This document shows positions 45,324-57,311 of a DNA stretch of 64,000 nt, piece by piece. The notes under the pieces were generated by a model that was not told the origin of the DNA, did no database searches, and saw only the letters and a program-made list of their open reading frames with translations. The DNA is from Lithobates sylvaticus (lineage: Eukaryota > Chordata > Amphibia > Anura > Ranidae). The stretch is from positions 110,626,752 to 110,690,751 of the forward strand of contig CM053033.1 in the NCBI GenBank assembly GCA_028564925.1, in the 5' to 3' direction. The position numbers and the translations under genes are program-made. Position 1 is the first letter of the stretch. Every line of letters begins with the position of its first letter.

Positions 45324-48300
45324 TTAACCACTTCAGCCCCGGACCATTTGGCAGCCAAAGGACCAGAGGTCTTTTTTCAATTTCGCACTGCACTACTTTA
45401 ACTGGTAATTGCGCGGTCATGCAATTTTGTAACCAAACGAAATTTGCGTCCTTTTCTTCCCACAAATAGAGCTTTCTTTTGATGGTATTTGATTGCCTCT
45501 GTGATTTTTATTTTTTGCGATATAAAAAAAAAAAGAGCGAAAATTTTGAAAAATAAAGAGATTTTCTACTTTTTGTTATAAAAAAAATCTAATAAACTCA
45601 ATTTTAGTCAAACATTTGGGCCAAAATGTATTCAGCCACATGTCTTTAGTAAAAAAAATGCCAATAAGCGTATATTTATTGGTTTGCGCAAAAGTTATAG
45701 CGTCTACAAACTAGAGTACATTTTCTGGAATTTACACCGCTTTTAATTTATGACTGCCTATTTCATTTCTTGAGGTGCTAAAATGGCAGAGAAGTACAAA
45801 AACCCCCCCAAATGACCCCATTTTGGAAAGTAGACACCCCCAAGCTATTTGCTGAGAGGCATGTTGAGCCCATTGAATATTTTTTTTTTTAGTCCCAAGT
45901 GATTGAATAAAGACAAAAATAAAAAAGATTTTTTTTTTTTTCAAAAAGTTGTCACTAAATGATATATTGCTCACACATGCCATAGTTATATGTGGAATTG
46001 CACCCCAAAATACATTTTGCTGCTTCTCCTGAGTATGGGGATACCACATGTGTGGGACTTTTTGGGGAGCCTAGCCGCGTACGGGGCCCCGAGCACCGCC
46101 TTCAGGATTTCTAAGGGTGCAAATTTTTGATTTCACTCCTCACTACCTATCACAGTTTCGAAGGCCATAAAATGCCAAAATAGCACAAAACCCCCCCAAA
46201 TGACCCCATTTTGGAAAGTAGACACCCCAAGCTATTTGTTGAGAGGCATGGTGAGTATTTTACAGCTCTCATTTGTCTTTGAAAATGAAGAAAGTAAAGA
46301 AAAAAAAAAAAAAATTTTTTTTTTTTTTTCAATTTTCAAAACTTTGTGACAAAAAGCGACATCTGCAAAATACTCACAATACCTCTCAGCAAATAGCTTG
46401 GGGTGTCTACTTTCCAAAATGGGGTCATTTTGGGGGTTTTATGCCATCTGGGCATTCCATGGCCTCCGAAACTGTGATTGGCAGTGAGAAGTGAAATAAA
46501 AAAATTACACCCTTAGAAAGCCTGAAGGCGGTGATTGGTTTTTGGGGTTCCGTACGCAGCTAGGCTCCCAAAAAGTCCCACACATGTGGTATCCCCGTAC
46601 TCAGGAGAAGCAACAGAATGTATTTTGGGGTGTATTTCTACATATGCCCATGACATGTTTGAGCAATATATAATTTAGTGACAACTTTTTGTAAAAAAAA
46701 TATATATATTTTTTTTTTTTCATTATTCAATCTCTTGGGACAAAAAAAAAAAATATTTAATGGGCTCAACATTGCTCTCATCAAATAGCTTGGGGTGTCT
46801 ACTTTCCAAAATGGGGTCATTTGGGGGGGTTTGAACTGTCCTGGCATTTTATGCACAACATTTAGAAGCCTATGTCACACGTCACCCACTCTTCTAACCA
46901 CTTGTAGACAAAGCCCTTTCTGACACTTTTTGTTTACATGAAAACATATTTTTTTTTTGCAAGAAAATTACGTTGAACCCCCAAACACTATATATAATGT
47001 TAAAGCAAAGGCCCTACAGATTAAAATGGTGGGTGTTGCATTTTTTTTTCCACACAGTATTTGCGCAGCGATTTTTCAAACGCATTTTTTGTGGAAAAAA
47101 TACACTTTTTTTTATTTTAATGCACTAAAACACACTATATTGCTCAAATTTTTGATGAAATAAAAAATATGATCTTAGGCTGAGTACATGGATACCAAAC
47201 ACGACATGCTTTAAAATTGCGCACAAACACGCAGTGGCGACAAACTACATACATTTTTAAAAGCCTTTAAAAGCCTTTACATGATACCACATTAGATTCA
47301 CGGAGGAGGTCTACTGCTAAAATTACTGCCCTCGATCTGACCTTCGCGGTGATAACTCACATGCATGGTGCAATTGCTGTTTACATATGACGCCAGACCA
47401 ACGCTTGTGTACGCCTTTGCGCAAGAGAAGGGGGGGCAGGGGTGCTTTTTTTTTTTTTTTTTGTTTTTTTTTTTATTTATTTAGCTTTTTTATTTTATTT
47501 TTAAACTGTTCCTTCCATTTTTTTTTCTTTGTTATGATTTTTATTGTTATCTCAGGGAATGTAAATATCCCCTATGATAGCAATAGGCAGTGACAGGTAC
47601 TCTTTTTTTGAAAAAATTGGGGTCTATTAGACCCTAGATCTTTCCTCTGCCCTCAAAGCATCTGACCACACCAAGATTGGTGTGATTAAAATGCTTTCCC
47701 AATTTCCCAATGGCGCGGTTTATATCCGGGGGGGGGACATTCCCTCCCACTGCTTGTAAAAGCAGTCTAGAGGCTAATTACCCGCTAGAATTGCTTTTAC
47801 ATGAAAGCCGATCACTGGCTGAAAAGAATGATACCAAGATGATACCTAAACCTGCAGGCATCATTCTGGTATAACCATTCAAAGTCCAGCAACATACTGG
47901 ACATATATTGTAATCTTTTTTTTTTCATGCAGCCTCTTGGCTGAACGAAAAAAAAGAGATTGATTGGTGGGTATGCCCACCATTAGAATACCTCCCTTCA
48001 TCCACCCACTTCTAATGATGGGCATACATGCACCATTTATATATGCCGATGCATGGGGGCATCCTCCCGCAAAAGTTATGCCGTGTACACACGGTCGGAA
48101 TTTCGACCGTATGTACGTGGCATTAGGAGCCAATCGCTCCTCCCCCCCCCCTGCTGCCCCCCTGCTTCGGCATATATGGTCTTTTTTTTTAATTGTGGTG
48201 GTGTAATCACCTCCGACAGTGTTGGGGGCGCGTCTTTATGTATCGTGGGAGCAAACGCTGTTGCTGTCAAGATAAATAAATCCGCGTTGCAACTGAATGG

Positions 48301-50408
48301 CATACCTGAAAACAAAAAAATGCTTAACACTAAAACACAGTAAACAAAATTACATACCTGAAAAGCAAGCATGATAAAACATGATAAAACATAATAAAAC
48401 ATTGCAGAATAGAATGGAGTAAAAAAAGAGCAACAATAGAGAGAGAATAGAGTGAGAGAGAGAACAATAAAACGACAACTATTTTATTTTTTTTTATTTT
48501 TTTGAGATTCACAGGTAAAAAAGCTCCTGACTGAAGCGACTGAATCAAAGCGCTACCACAAAAAAAACTGTTAGCGATCGCAGGGATCAGGCCTGACTCT
48601 GCGAACGCTGCAGTTATGTGTGCTTAGTGTTTTGTAAGTGACAGTGATCGATCGATACTGCACTTGGGTGGGCGGGGCTGGGCGGAGGGGGAAAACGCAG
48701 GTGCTAGCAGGTATCTGGGCTGATCCCGCTAACAATGCGGTTTTTTTTTGGAACCCTAAACTGCTGGGACGCTAGTATAGATCTGATCAGATCAGATATT
48801 GATCTGTTCAGATACTGTGCCACTAAGGGAGGTGTATGCTTTGCGCGTGGGTGTTTGCGGTACTGGCACTAACCTGGGGCGACGCAGACCTTATTTGACC
48901 CTAAAACCTAATTGATATCACCCGCCGGGCGATCAGGGGGTTAAACCGTTATTGGGTAATAAATGGCGGGTGCCCTGACAGTATAAAAAACAAGCTAACT
49001 AACCAGCGTCACCCGTAACAGTAATACAAAAAAAAACTGGTTACCTAGCGACACTAATGCAGCGATCAGAAAAACGATCGCTTAGTGACACTGGCAAAAG
49101 GGGTGAAAGGGTTAACTAGGGGCAATCAGGGGGTTAAACCCTTTATTAGGTAATATATGGGGGTACCTGACGCTATATAAAAACCTGACGGGGAACCTAA
49201 ATAACGAAATAACTAACTGGCTAACCAGCGTCACCAGTGACAGTTATACAGTGATCACTGGTGAAAGGGTTAACTCTAGGGGCAATCAGGGGGTTAAAAC
49301 CTTTATTTAGGTTGTAATATGGGGGTACCTGACCTATAAACCTATTTATGAACCTATATAAACATGGTGGTTACCTAAAAAAAAAAATGGTTACCTAGCG
49401 ACACTAATGCAGCGATCAGAAAAACGATCGCTTAGTGACACTGGCAAAAGGGGGTGAAAGGGTTAACTAGGGGCAATCAGGGGGTTAAAACCTTTATTAG
49501 GTAATATATGGGGGTACCTGACGCTATATAAAAAACCTGACGGGGAACCTAAATAACGAAATAACTAACTGGCTAACCAGCGTCACCAGTGACAGTTATA
49601 CAGTGATCACTGGTGAAAGGGTTAACTCTAGGGGCAATCAAGGGGTTAAAACCTTTATTTAGGTTGTAATATGGGGGTACCTGACCTATAAAACTATTTA
49701 TGAACCTATATAAACATGGCGGTTACCTAAAAAAAAAAAAAAATGGTTACCTAGCGACAGCAGTGACACTAATACAGCGATCAGAAAAACGATCGCTTAG
49801 TGACACTGGCAAAAGGGGGTGAAAGGGTTACCTGGGGGGCAATCAAGGGGTTAAACCTTTATTAGGGGGGTAGAGGGCTACCTTGGACCTAAAAACGAAC
49901 TGCCCTGACAGTTATTACAGTCACACTGACACTAAATGCAGTGATCAGTAAAAAAATGATCACTGCAATTAGTGACACTGTGACTGGGGGGGGAGGGGGG
50001 TGATCTGGGGGGTGATCAGGGGGTGACAGGGGGGTGGAATATGTGCCTAACTGTACTGGTGTCAGTGTACTGTTGTGCACTAACCTTTACATGTTCACCG
50101 CTCGGCGTCTCCGGTCACATAGACCGCGCACCGAGCGTGACATCACTTCCGCCTTCCTGTCTATACAATAGACAGGAAGGGGAAGCTTTTCATTGGCCAG
50201 GAGCGATCGCGAGGGGGTGGCCAGAAACCACTGGCCGTCCCCTCGTCCCGGATCGCTCCTGACACGATCCCGACCGTCCCCGCCGGCGGAGGGGGGTCCG
50301 ATCGGACCCCCCAACCGCCTGAAGAATGTCACGTACAGGTACGTGATTCTGCCTGTACGTGCCATTCTGTTGACGTATATATACAGGGGGCGGTCGGGAA
50401 GTGGTTAA
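45324..50408 (+). mobile_element. 5-kb TTAA-flanked non-autonomous DNA transposon, copy 4
   Basis: TTAA at 45324-45327 before CCACTTCAGCCCCGG, and GGTCGGGAAGTGG before TTAA at 50405-50408. Same orientation as copy 1. Complete order of parts: left end, palindrome (about 45795-46855), internal AACCACTTG end near 46896, shared module, pyrimidine tract (48305-48490), two full tandem units (anchors near 49039, 49389 and 49744), hairpin GC end. 5085 bp, no transposase. Confidence 0.9.
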
Positions 50409-51036
50409 ATCTGTACTTTTGTTATGTTTAGTGTTTGTCAGCTTTCAGGCTGAATAGTGTAATAATTGGCAGGAATGAATATATATATGTTATACATCTC
50501 TATCTCTTTATTTATTTATTATATATTTATATTATGTGTGTTTTCTTCAAGCAAACACTAATGATGAAACAATTTTGTAATATTCTGTACATAGTCTTAC
50601 AGTTCAAGTTTCCATGGCGATTTTTGTAATATAAAGCAAATAATGATGTTTTACTTTTTCGGAAAACTGCATGTCGGCACTAATTAAAGACTTGGCTAAT
50701 CTAATGGCTGCTTTTTGATGGATTTAACCCTTTCTCAGTTGATGTTTATAGAATGCCAGTGAGATGGGCGGAAGTGTTTCAAAAGAATACTTGTTTGTTC
50801 TTATATCTGGACAAATCAAGAAAGTTTTCAGCAATAATATTAGACCCTTTTTTCTTTCTGCTGCTGTCTATGGAGAGCTTTACTGGGGTTACTGGTGTAA
50901 ACTTGTTTTTCCCTGAGGATGTTTTTTTAAGGTAAGTTGATATATTGGGCCCCCAAAAGCTGAACTTTGTGATAAGAAATGGGGGGGGGGGGGGGGGGGA
51001 CAGTATTGCGACGGTAAACGCTGTAGGGGTAAAAGA
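50409..51036. other. Non-coding interval
   Basis: AT-rich, no gene recognised; a (G)19 run at 50981-50999 gives rise to a spurious proline run in the minus-strand frame at 50779-51327. Confidence 0.5.
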
Positions 51037-51270
51037 ATAAAGTAAAATACTTATCCAACTCCTTGCTCCAGCGTGCTTCAACCACTCAACTCTTCTCCCT
51101 GACACTCCAGGTTGTGGGTGGGCCCTTGCCATCCTCACATACTGTGCAGGACTGTTGATGCTGCATTGAGATGATGTCACAGTGCGACTAGAGCACCATG
51201 GAGAAGAGGCTTCGAGGAACTGGTTGCACAGCATGGAACAAAGAGTAGGATAAGTATTACAACTTTTTTC
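51037..51270. mobile_element. Probable MITE with AATACTTATCC ends
   Basis: TAAAATACTTATCCAACTCC at the left and AGGATAAGTATTACAAC at the right form imperfect inverted repeats about 200 bp apart. Family not recognised. Confidence 0.5.
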
Positions 51271-51423
51271 TCTACCTTTTAGACTTAACAAGAATTTATT
51301 CCTTGCAATGCAGTGGGAACACTGCAAGAGTGTTTTTTATTGGGTTCATGAATTGTAGTGCATTAAAGAAGGCATTTAAATGTGTATAGTCCTTACATTA
51401 GCTAAAAAATGTCTTGCAGGCCT

Positions 51424-52133
51424 TAAGAATTCCAGGTATGGTTTATTTTTACATAGTTACTTTGGATCGGCTTGGGCCAATGTTACTCTGTATATAGACC
51501 ATACCTGGACAATGCCCAAGAAGCTGAAAATCACTGAAGCAAACACTGCTACTCATGTTCATTGGACGAAGTGAAGAGGGGAGGCGGTGACGCCCCACGC
51601 TCCATTTTACCCAATCAAAACCTTATTTGAATTAAAGTTTAAGTCCACCCTAACACTAAAATCCCTGCATCTACAGACATCTGCAATCTAACACTAACCT
51701 ATCTAGACCTGTAAAGAAGAAATTAGTACACATACCTTTTTTTTGTATCGGCTTAGGTCCGGTCTCTAACGGCGGAAGCTCTGCAGAGGACACAGTCGAC
51801 AATGTGTCGGATGTGTCCTCTGCACCCGCCTCCACAGCGAAGCCGCAGATGACAGCTCAGCATGGCATTGGCTCGGATCCACTTTAAAAAAGTTATGTAT
51901 ACTGATTTCTTCTTTCCAGGGCTAGATAGGTTAGTGTTAGATAGTGGATGTCTGTAGATGCAGGGATTTTAGTGTTGGGATGGACATCTACTTTAAGCCT
52001 GTGTTGAGTAGCTGATCACCTGTGTTCATAATGCAGCAGACCAGCTGCTTATCGCGAGACCCGAATGCTTGTGGAGGTCACTGGGGTAGCCGTGTCTACT
52101 TCAGTGATTACCTGGGGGCATCAGCCAGGTATG

Positions 52134-52134
<1 letters not shown>
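51424..52134. mobile_element. MITE (family F), copy 2, disturbed and nested
   Basis: Left end TTAAGAATTCCAGGTATGG; right part CCTGTGTTCATAATGCAGC, GTGTCTACTTCAGTGATTAC and CAGGTATGATATA match 39095-39225 of the first copy. A TTAA MITE (51636-51992) interrupts it, and the right end has dissolved into the (TA)n array. Confidence 0.6.
51636..51992. mobile_element. TTAA-flanked MITE with long inverted ends, nested
   Basis: TTAA at 51632-51635 and 51993-51996. The arms AAGTCCACCCTAACACTAAA and TTTTAGTGTTGGGATGGACA extend about 70 bp (ATCCCTGCATCTACAGACAT mirrored by ATGTCTGTAGATGCAGGGAT). 357 bp, non-coding. Confidence 0.85.

Positions 52135-52227
<93 letters not shown>
52135..52227. repeat. (TA)n microsatellite
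   Basis: About 45 TA repeats with almost no interruption, at the place where the first family F copy has an AT-rich right end; probably grown from it. Confidence 0.95.
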
Positions 52228-52231
<4 letters not shown>

Positions 52232-52417
52232 GTATGGAAAAAGAAGGGTTTCAAAAATACACCCGGCTGAGTATTGGACCTTAATGGCATGATATGAGAC
52301 TAAGACCATATAATATGTCAAAAATCCATAAGATTAAAAAAGCATAACAATAGAAAATAATGCTTCATTATGATACAATTGCTTTATACACCACTCTGCA
52401 ACGATCCGATCCGTGAG

Positions 52418-52622
52418 TTTGGGGGGACAGATGTACAGGGGGGGAACAGATATATGTGGGGGGGGGGGGGTGGGCAGAGGGGGGTGTGGGGGGGGGGGGC
52501 AGACGTGTAGTGGGGTACAGAGGGGGAACAGATATATGTGTGTGGGGGGGGGACAGACGTGTAGTGGGGTACAGAGGGGGAACAGATATATGTGTTGGGG
52601 GGGAAATAGACGTGCAGGGGGG
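52418..52622 (+). repeat. G-rich minisatellite
   Basis: Roughly 50-bp units built from GGGGACAGACGTGTAGTGGG, GTACAGAGGGGGAACAGATA and TATGTG followed by G runs of 8-12. The many G runs on one strand make G-quadruplexes likely. Confidence 0.8.
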
Positions 52623-52671
52623 AACGCGCCACTTGCTTACAGTAATACTAGACCCGCCCCTAAGAATATTA

Positions 52672-52812
52672 AAAAAAAAAAGTCAGTTACTTTGCTGAGT
52701 AACTAATTACTTTTCCAATGTAGTAACTGAGTTACTAACTCAATTACTTTTTTGGGAGAAGTAATTTGTAATGTAACTAATTACTTTTTTAAAGTAAGAT
52801 GACCAACACTGA
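52672..52812 (-). mobile_element. DNA transposon end, 'AAGTAATTAGTTAC' type
   Basis: On the minus strand it starts CAGTGTTGGTCATCTTACTT and repeats AAAGTAATTAGTTACATTAC-like words. This resembles the ends of hAT-type elements known from fish and frogs. Only one end is seen. Confidence 0.45.
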
Positions 52813-52834
52813 TTATAACTGTATTTTCTCCCTT

Positions 52835-52905
52835 TTATATTGTAAAGCGATGCGTAAACTGTTGGCGCTATATAAATCCTGTAATAATAATAATAATAAT
52901 AATTT
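52835..52905 (+). repeat. L2/CR1-like 3' tail with (AAT)n
   Basis: TATATTGTAAAGCGATGCGT, GGCGCTATATAAATCCTG, then TAATAATAATAATAAT: the usual end of L2/CR1-type LINEs and SINEs that copy them. Confidence 0.65.
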
Positions 52906-54333
52906 TGTGTTTTTGTCACTTTAATCTCTAAATTTGTAGCTTCATTTTGTTAGGCAGCCTGCACATACATGTCAGCTGCCAAATGATGATATGGAAAAGA
53001 AAAGTGATTATGCTTAATATAACCACGACACACTATTCAGTCTTTCTCTAGGGAAGAAGCAGCTGCATTTTAACTGGTTGCTATGAGCAACAGCTTCTTA
53101 TATTTTCTTTCTGTAATATTTGCGGTGTAATTTTATTTTAATTGCTGATTGGTAGACGGAGTCCACCACTATTTATGTTAATTAACGTGCCCTTGAGCAA
53201 AGGTGCATATGTACAACCATCTGTGCACACTCTGGGAAGGCTACATGAGAATAGCTATATCCATCCATGGTTTTGCTGATTACGTTTTTCTCTGTGTATG
53301 TGCAGTGTCTTTCCTGCTCTCTCACAGATATGTAACCAATCATTGTTGATGAGCTACACGCATACAGCATATTTTATGGTCATACCATTACCTGGACAAA
53401 TGGAGATATGAATAGAGACAATGCAACATGCAAGGGGTTGTGGATATCAAAAATATTGGTGACTGGTTAGGTCAGGTCAGTCCTGTATTTGAAATTGGGC
53501 TTTTTACAGGCCAAAATGCCCACATGGGTAGTAGGAAAGAAAAGGGGGTATATTGGCAAACGCTGCATTTCTTATACTTTGTTGACCACTAAAAGTCTAC
53601 TCAAAATTCCAGTTACCCTTTTAGAAAAGGACGGCCTCTGCTTGAGTGCTTCTTCTTTACATTTCTCAAATCTATCAGATTAGCAGATGAATGTTTTGCT
53701 GCCCCAAAGGAACTGGTCACATCATGTTACTCCCAAGGGCCAGTATCCCCTTCTTATTGACTGGTGTCAGCACACTGATGATGTGCCAATGTCTTGTACA
53801 AGCGCACTGCCTTTTTGCTTTTCTCAATCAAATGTTGTTGGGTTTTGGTACAAGTTAAACCTCTCATGAGACTCGGAAGGAATCATGGAAAGCTACAGCA
53901 GCTCTCAGACCATTTACTTATTTACTACTCTGCCATTACCGTCATGACTGAGTTTACACAGGTAAAGGTGGTTTCAGTTCTAAGGTACACTGTTGGGTTT
54001 CTTTGGTTGCCAAACTCCCATCTTGATGACTATCCAACAGAACTTTGCATACATCAGGGGCTTGGTGAAATGTGCCTTAGCCATTGGCACATTTCCATTT
54101 TGTGGCCTGTGTCACTACTGTCGCAAAAGAGACAGGTTGCTTGCTTTGGAATACATCATTATCTTCACTTGTACAAAACCCTCCATAAGGGGCTTTGTTT
54201 TATGAACTTTAGGTATAACTAAAGGCAATTTTTTGTTTTGAGCAGAGTGGAGAGTGATTAGAACCCCTGTTAGATTGTTATGGTTATTAATAAGTTGCTG
54301 TTTCTCCATAAAGACTGGACTATTCATTACTAT
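52906..54333. other. Non-coding interval
   Basis: No gene or repeat recognised. 53140-53380 is repeat-free. The open frame at 53794-54222 (142 aa) has no domain or signal I recognise. Confidence 0.4.
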
Positions 54334-54927
54334 TAGGGATCAACCAATATAGTTTTTTCGGTGCCAATACGATACCGATATTTTGGCCACCTCTCTTGCC
54401 GATAAATTCTGTACATTTAAAAAAATTTGTTTTACACTGTCCTTTTTAATTATTTAGTTTTTTATCACCGTTATTGCTGTCACAAGCAATTAAACATGTG
54501 AGAGGTACTCTTTATGGAGAGATCGGAGGTCTATAAGACCCCAAACCCCTCCTCTGCACTTCAAAGTATTCAAAACTTCAAGATCAGCATTTTTGAATAC
54601 TTAATTTTTGTAATGACATCGCTTCCGGATTACTAGATCGGCTAGTTGCTCGGGCCTCTCGTTGGAACGGGATAGCCAGTGCGAGTGGCGGAAGTCGGTG
54701 GGGGGGGGCGTCCCTTCCTGCTTCTTGTAAAAAACAGCTGAGCCGCATCTGTTGTTATTACAATAAAGCCGACCGTCCGCTCTAAAGAACGGTACCAGGG
54801 CGATGCATGCAGCTGCATGCATTTCCCTGGTAAAACCCCTTGAAGCAATATCTGTAATATTGGTCAGCTTTAAAAAGTGAATATCGGCCCTCGATAATCG
54901 GCCGCACCGATAATCGGTCGATCCCTA
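54334..54927. mobile_element. hAT-like MITE, TAGGGATC family
   Basis: Ends TAGGGATCAACC and GGTCGATCCCTA, with a perfect 8-bp duplication ATTACTAT on both sides (54326-54333 and 54928-54935). The interior (about 54505-54840) resembles 6625-6910 of the 5-kb element: both read AGGTACTCTTT, GGTCTAT(T/A)AGACCC, CTCCTCTGC-like words and a CTGCTTGTAAAA block in order. Confidence 0.92.
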
Positions 54928-55168
54928 ATTACTATGTTGACGGACTCAGATACATGTAATTTCTATATGTTTTATTTTATTTTACTTATGCAACCAGACT
55001 GGGCGCACTGAACGGTCCAGCCCAGACATTGCAATTTTCTTGTGTTCCTCCTTCACTGCGTGTACAGTGCTCTGTAAGAGATTGCATTGTTATGCCCTGT
55101 TTTCCTTTTTTACTTGGAAATAAAAATCAAATAAAAATGATTGAAACAGAACCCCTGTTTTCTTTTTC
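54928..55168. other. Non-coding interval
   Basis: Nothing recognised between the hAT MITE and the DIRS element. Confidence 0.4.
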
Positions 55169-55391
55169 ATATATCATGGGACACGGAGTCAGGCTAATAT
55201 TCATTACCTGCTGGGTTATACTTCATCTCCAGGTGAATGGACACTGAAAGGTCTTTAGACAGGAAGTGATCCCCTATATAACCCCTCCCATACAGGAAGT
55301 ACTTATGTTTTTTTTACCAGTGTCTGCAAGGTGGATGGCACAGTTTGTTTGAGCTCCCTGAGCGCCAGGTCTCTAGTTCCACAAACGGTAC

Positions 55392-56406
55392 TTAACCACT
55401 TTCAGACCGGACCAATTTGCAGCCAAAGGACCAGGCCCCTTTTTGCGATTCGGCACTGCGTCGCTTTAACTGACAATTGCGCGGTCGTGCGACGTGGCTC
55501 CCAAACAAAATTGACGTCCTTTTTTTCCCACAAATAGAGCTTTCTTCTGGTGGTATTTGATCGCCCCTGCGGTTTTTATTTTTTGCGCTATAAACAAAAA
55601 TAGAGCGACAATTTTGAAAAAAATGCATTATTTTTTATTTTTTGCTATAATAAATATCCCCAAAAAATATATAAAAAAACATTTTTTTTCCTCAGTTTTG
55701 GCCGATACGTATTCTTCTACATATTTTTGGTAAAAAAAATCGCAATAAGCGATTATTGATCGGTTTGCGCAGAAGTTATAGCGTTAACAAGATAGGGGAT
55801 AGTTTTATAGCATTTTTATTAATAATTTTTTTTTTTTTTTATTATTAATGGCGGAGATCTGCGATTTTTTTTTTTTTTGTGACTGTGACATTATGGCGGA
55901 CACATCGGACATTTTTGACACATTTTTGGGACCATTGTCATTTTTACAGCAATTAATGCATTTAAATGCATTGATTTCTGTATAAATGACACTGGCAGTG
56001 AAGGGGTTAACCACAAGAGGGCAGTGTAATGGTTAAGTATGCCTAGGGGTGTGTTTTTTACTGTGGGGGGGCGTGGCTGTCAGCTAGTGAATGCTGATCT
56101 CTGCTCCAATCACAGGGAGCAGAGATCGGCGTCACTAGTTGCTAGGCAGAACGGGGAGATGCTGTTTATCTCGGCATCTCCCCGTTCAGCCGCCCCGTGA
56201 GACGATCGCGGGGGTCCCCGCGGCGATCGAGTCCGCGGGGACCGCGATCGGACTCACGGGGGTCCCGACCGGCGCGGGAGCGCGCTGCTCCCGCGCGCTC
56301 CCGATGGCACGGACAGGCTAAAGGAGGGACGTATATATACGCCCTCCTGCCTGTACGTGCCATTCTGTCGACGTATATCGTCGTGCGCCGGTCGGCAAGT
56401 GGTTAA
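55392..56406 (+). mobile_element. 1-kb TTAA-flanked DNA transposon nested in DIRS
   Basis: TTAA at 55392-55395 before CCACTTTCAGACCGG, and GGTCGGCAAGTGG before TTAA at 56403-56406. The left 250 bp match the left end of the 5-kb element (GCACTGCGTCGCTTTAACTG, TTTCCCACAAATAGAGCTTT). The right end is very GC-rich, with inverted repeats (GCATCTCCCCGTTC, GATCGCGGGGGTCCCCGCGG). Non-coding. Confidence 0.9.
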
Positions 56407-57311
56407 ATGAATCGAGGGATTGACCGATCGGATGCATTTGACACAGGCTTTATATACTTAGAAAAATGGTACCTGAGCCTCGCAAAGAAGACTCTAGATC
56501 CTGCAAGGTTTTTCCTGTAATGCGGCCTCCGGCACTGGACCCGGCAAAGTGGAATCCTGGACACCACAGCACTAAGGCATTCCTGCAGGGTGCTGTACAG
56601 GTCCACGGGAATGGACTCTAAACATGAAAAGGGTACCCAGTCCTTGAAGGTCCTCAAGTGACAGGAACCTGCCGCGATGGGTGAAGTTTGGGCTCTTAGT
56701 TTCCAAGCTGGACAGGTCAGTGAAACCCCTTTATTATTTTAGGGTGATTGTAACAATCATTCAAGCTAGCTAGAGGCTGGACACCTGTGTGCGGTGATCA
56801 TACGGGAGAGTTTTGGGCTAGCTGTGGGTGTTTACAAAGTTTACCTTATTTGCTCGTGCCTGGCTGTTTTTTACCTGTATGATGGCACACGACATTGCGC
56901 CATTTCGCCTTGGTTCACAATGGCGCACATGCATTCGCGAAATCGCTGCTTAGCAGTTTATATGTTTGGCAGCCATGGCACACGCGGCTTCACTGCACAT
57001 GCGTCATATGCGAATACAGCCACGCCCCTTCGCCGGGACTGCGCACGTACAGAACGTTCCGGCGCACACCTTGCTTATTTAAGCTGTTTAGGCCAAGCAT
57101 GCGGTGCTTCCAGAAAGCAGTTGTGGGACACAGAGCAGGCTCTGAACAGACACTTGCAGCGGTTCATTCCTCCTTACCTGGGTCACGTGAGTCACCAAGT
57201 GTTGCTTGGCAGGCTAAAGGTGTTTGGCAGGATTGTTACCTAGGGGCTTGGTGAGCCCTATTAAACGGTCTCCCTTCTGAGGTGTCTGAGTACTCTTTTT
57301 GTGGCTTGTAA

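Noticed and set aside
4579-50408. 5-kb elements as Polintons or other virus-like elements
   Set aside because: They carry no capsid, polymerase or integrase frames, have TTAA duplications and are mostly non-coding.
50779-51327. 182-aa minus-strand open frame
   Set aside because: Runs through a (G)19 tract that yields a proline run and through a probable MITE; no domain recognised.
53794-54222. 142-aa open frame in repeat-poor DNA
   Set aside because: No recognisable domain, no clear start context or splice signals; long enough to occur by chance in 64 kb.
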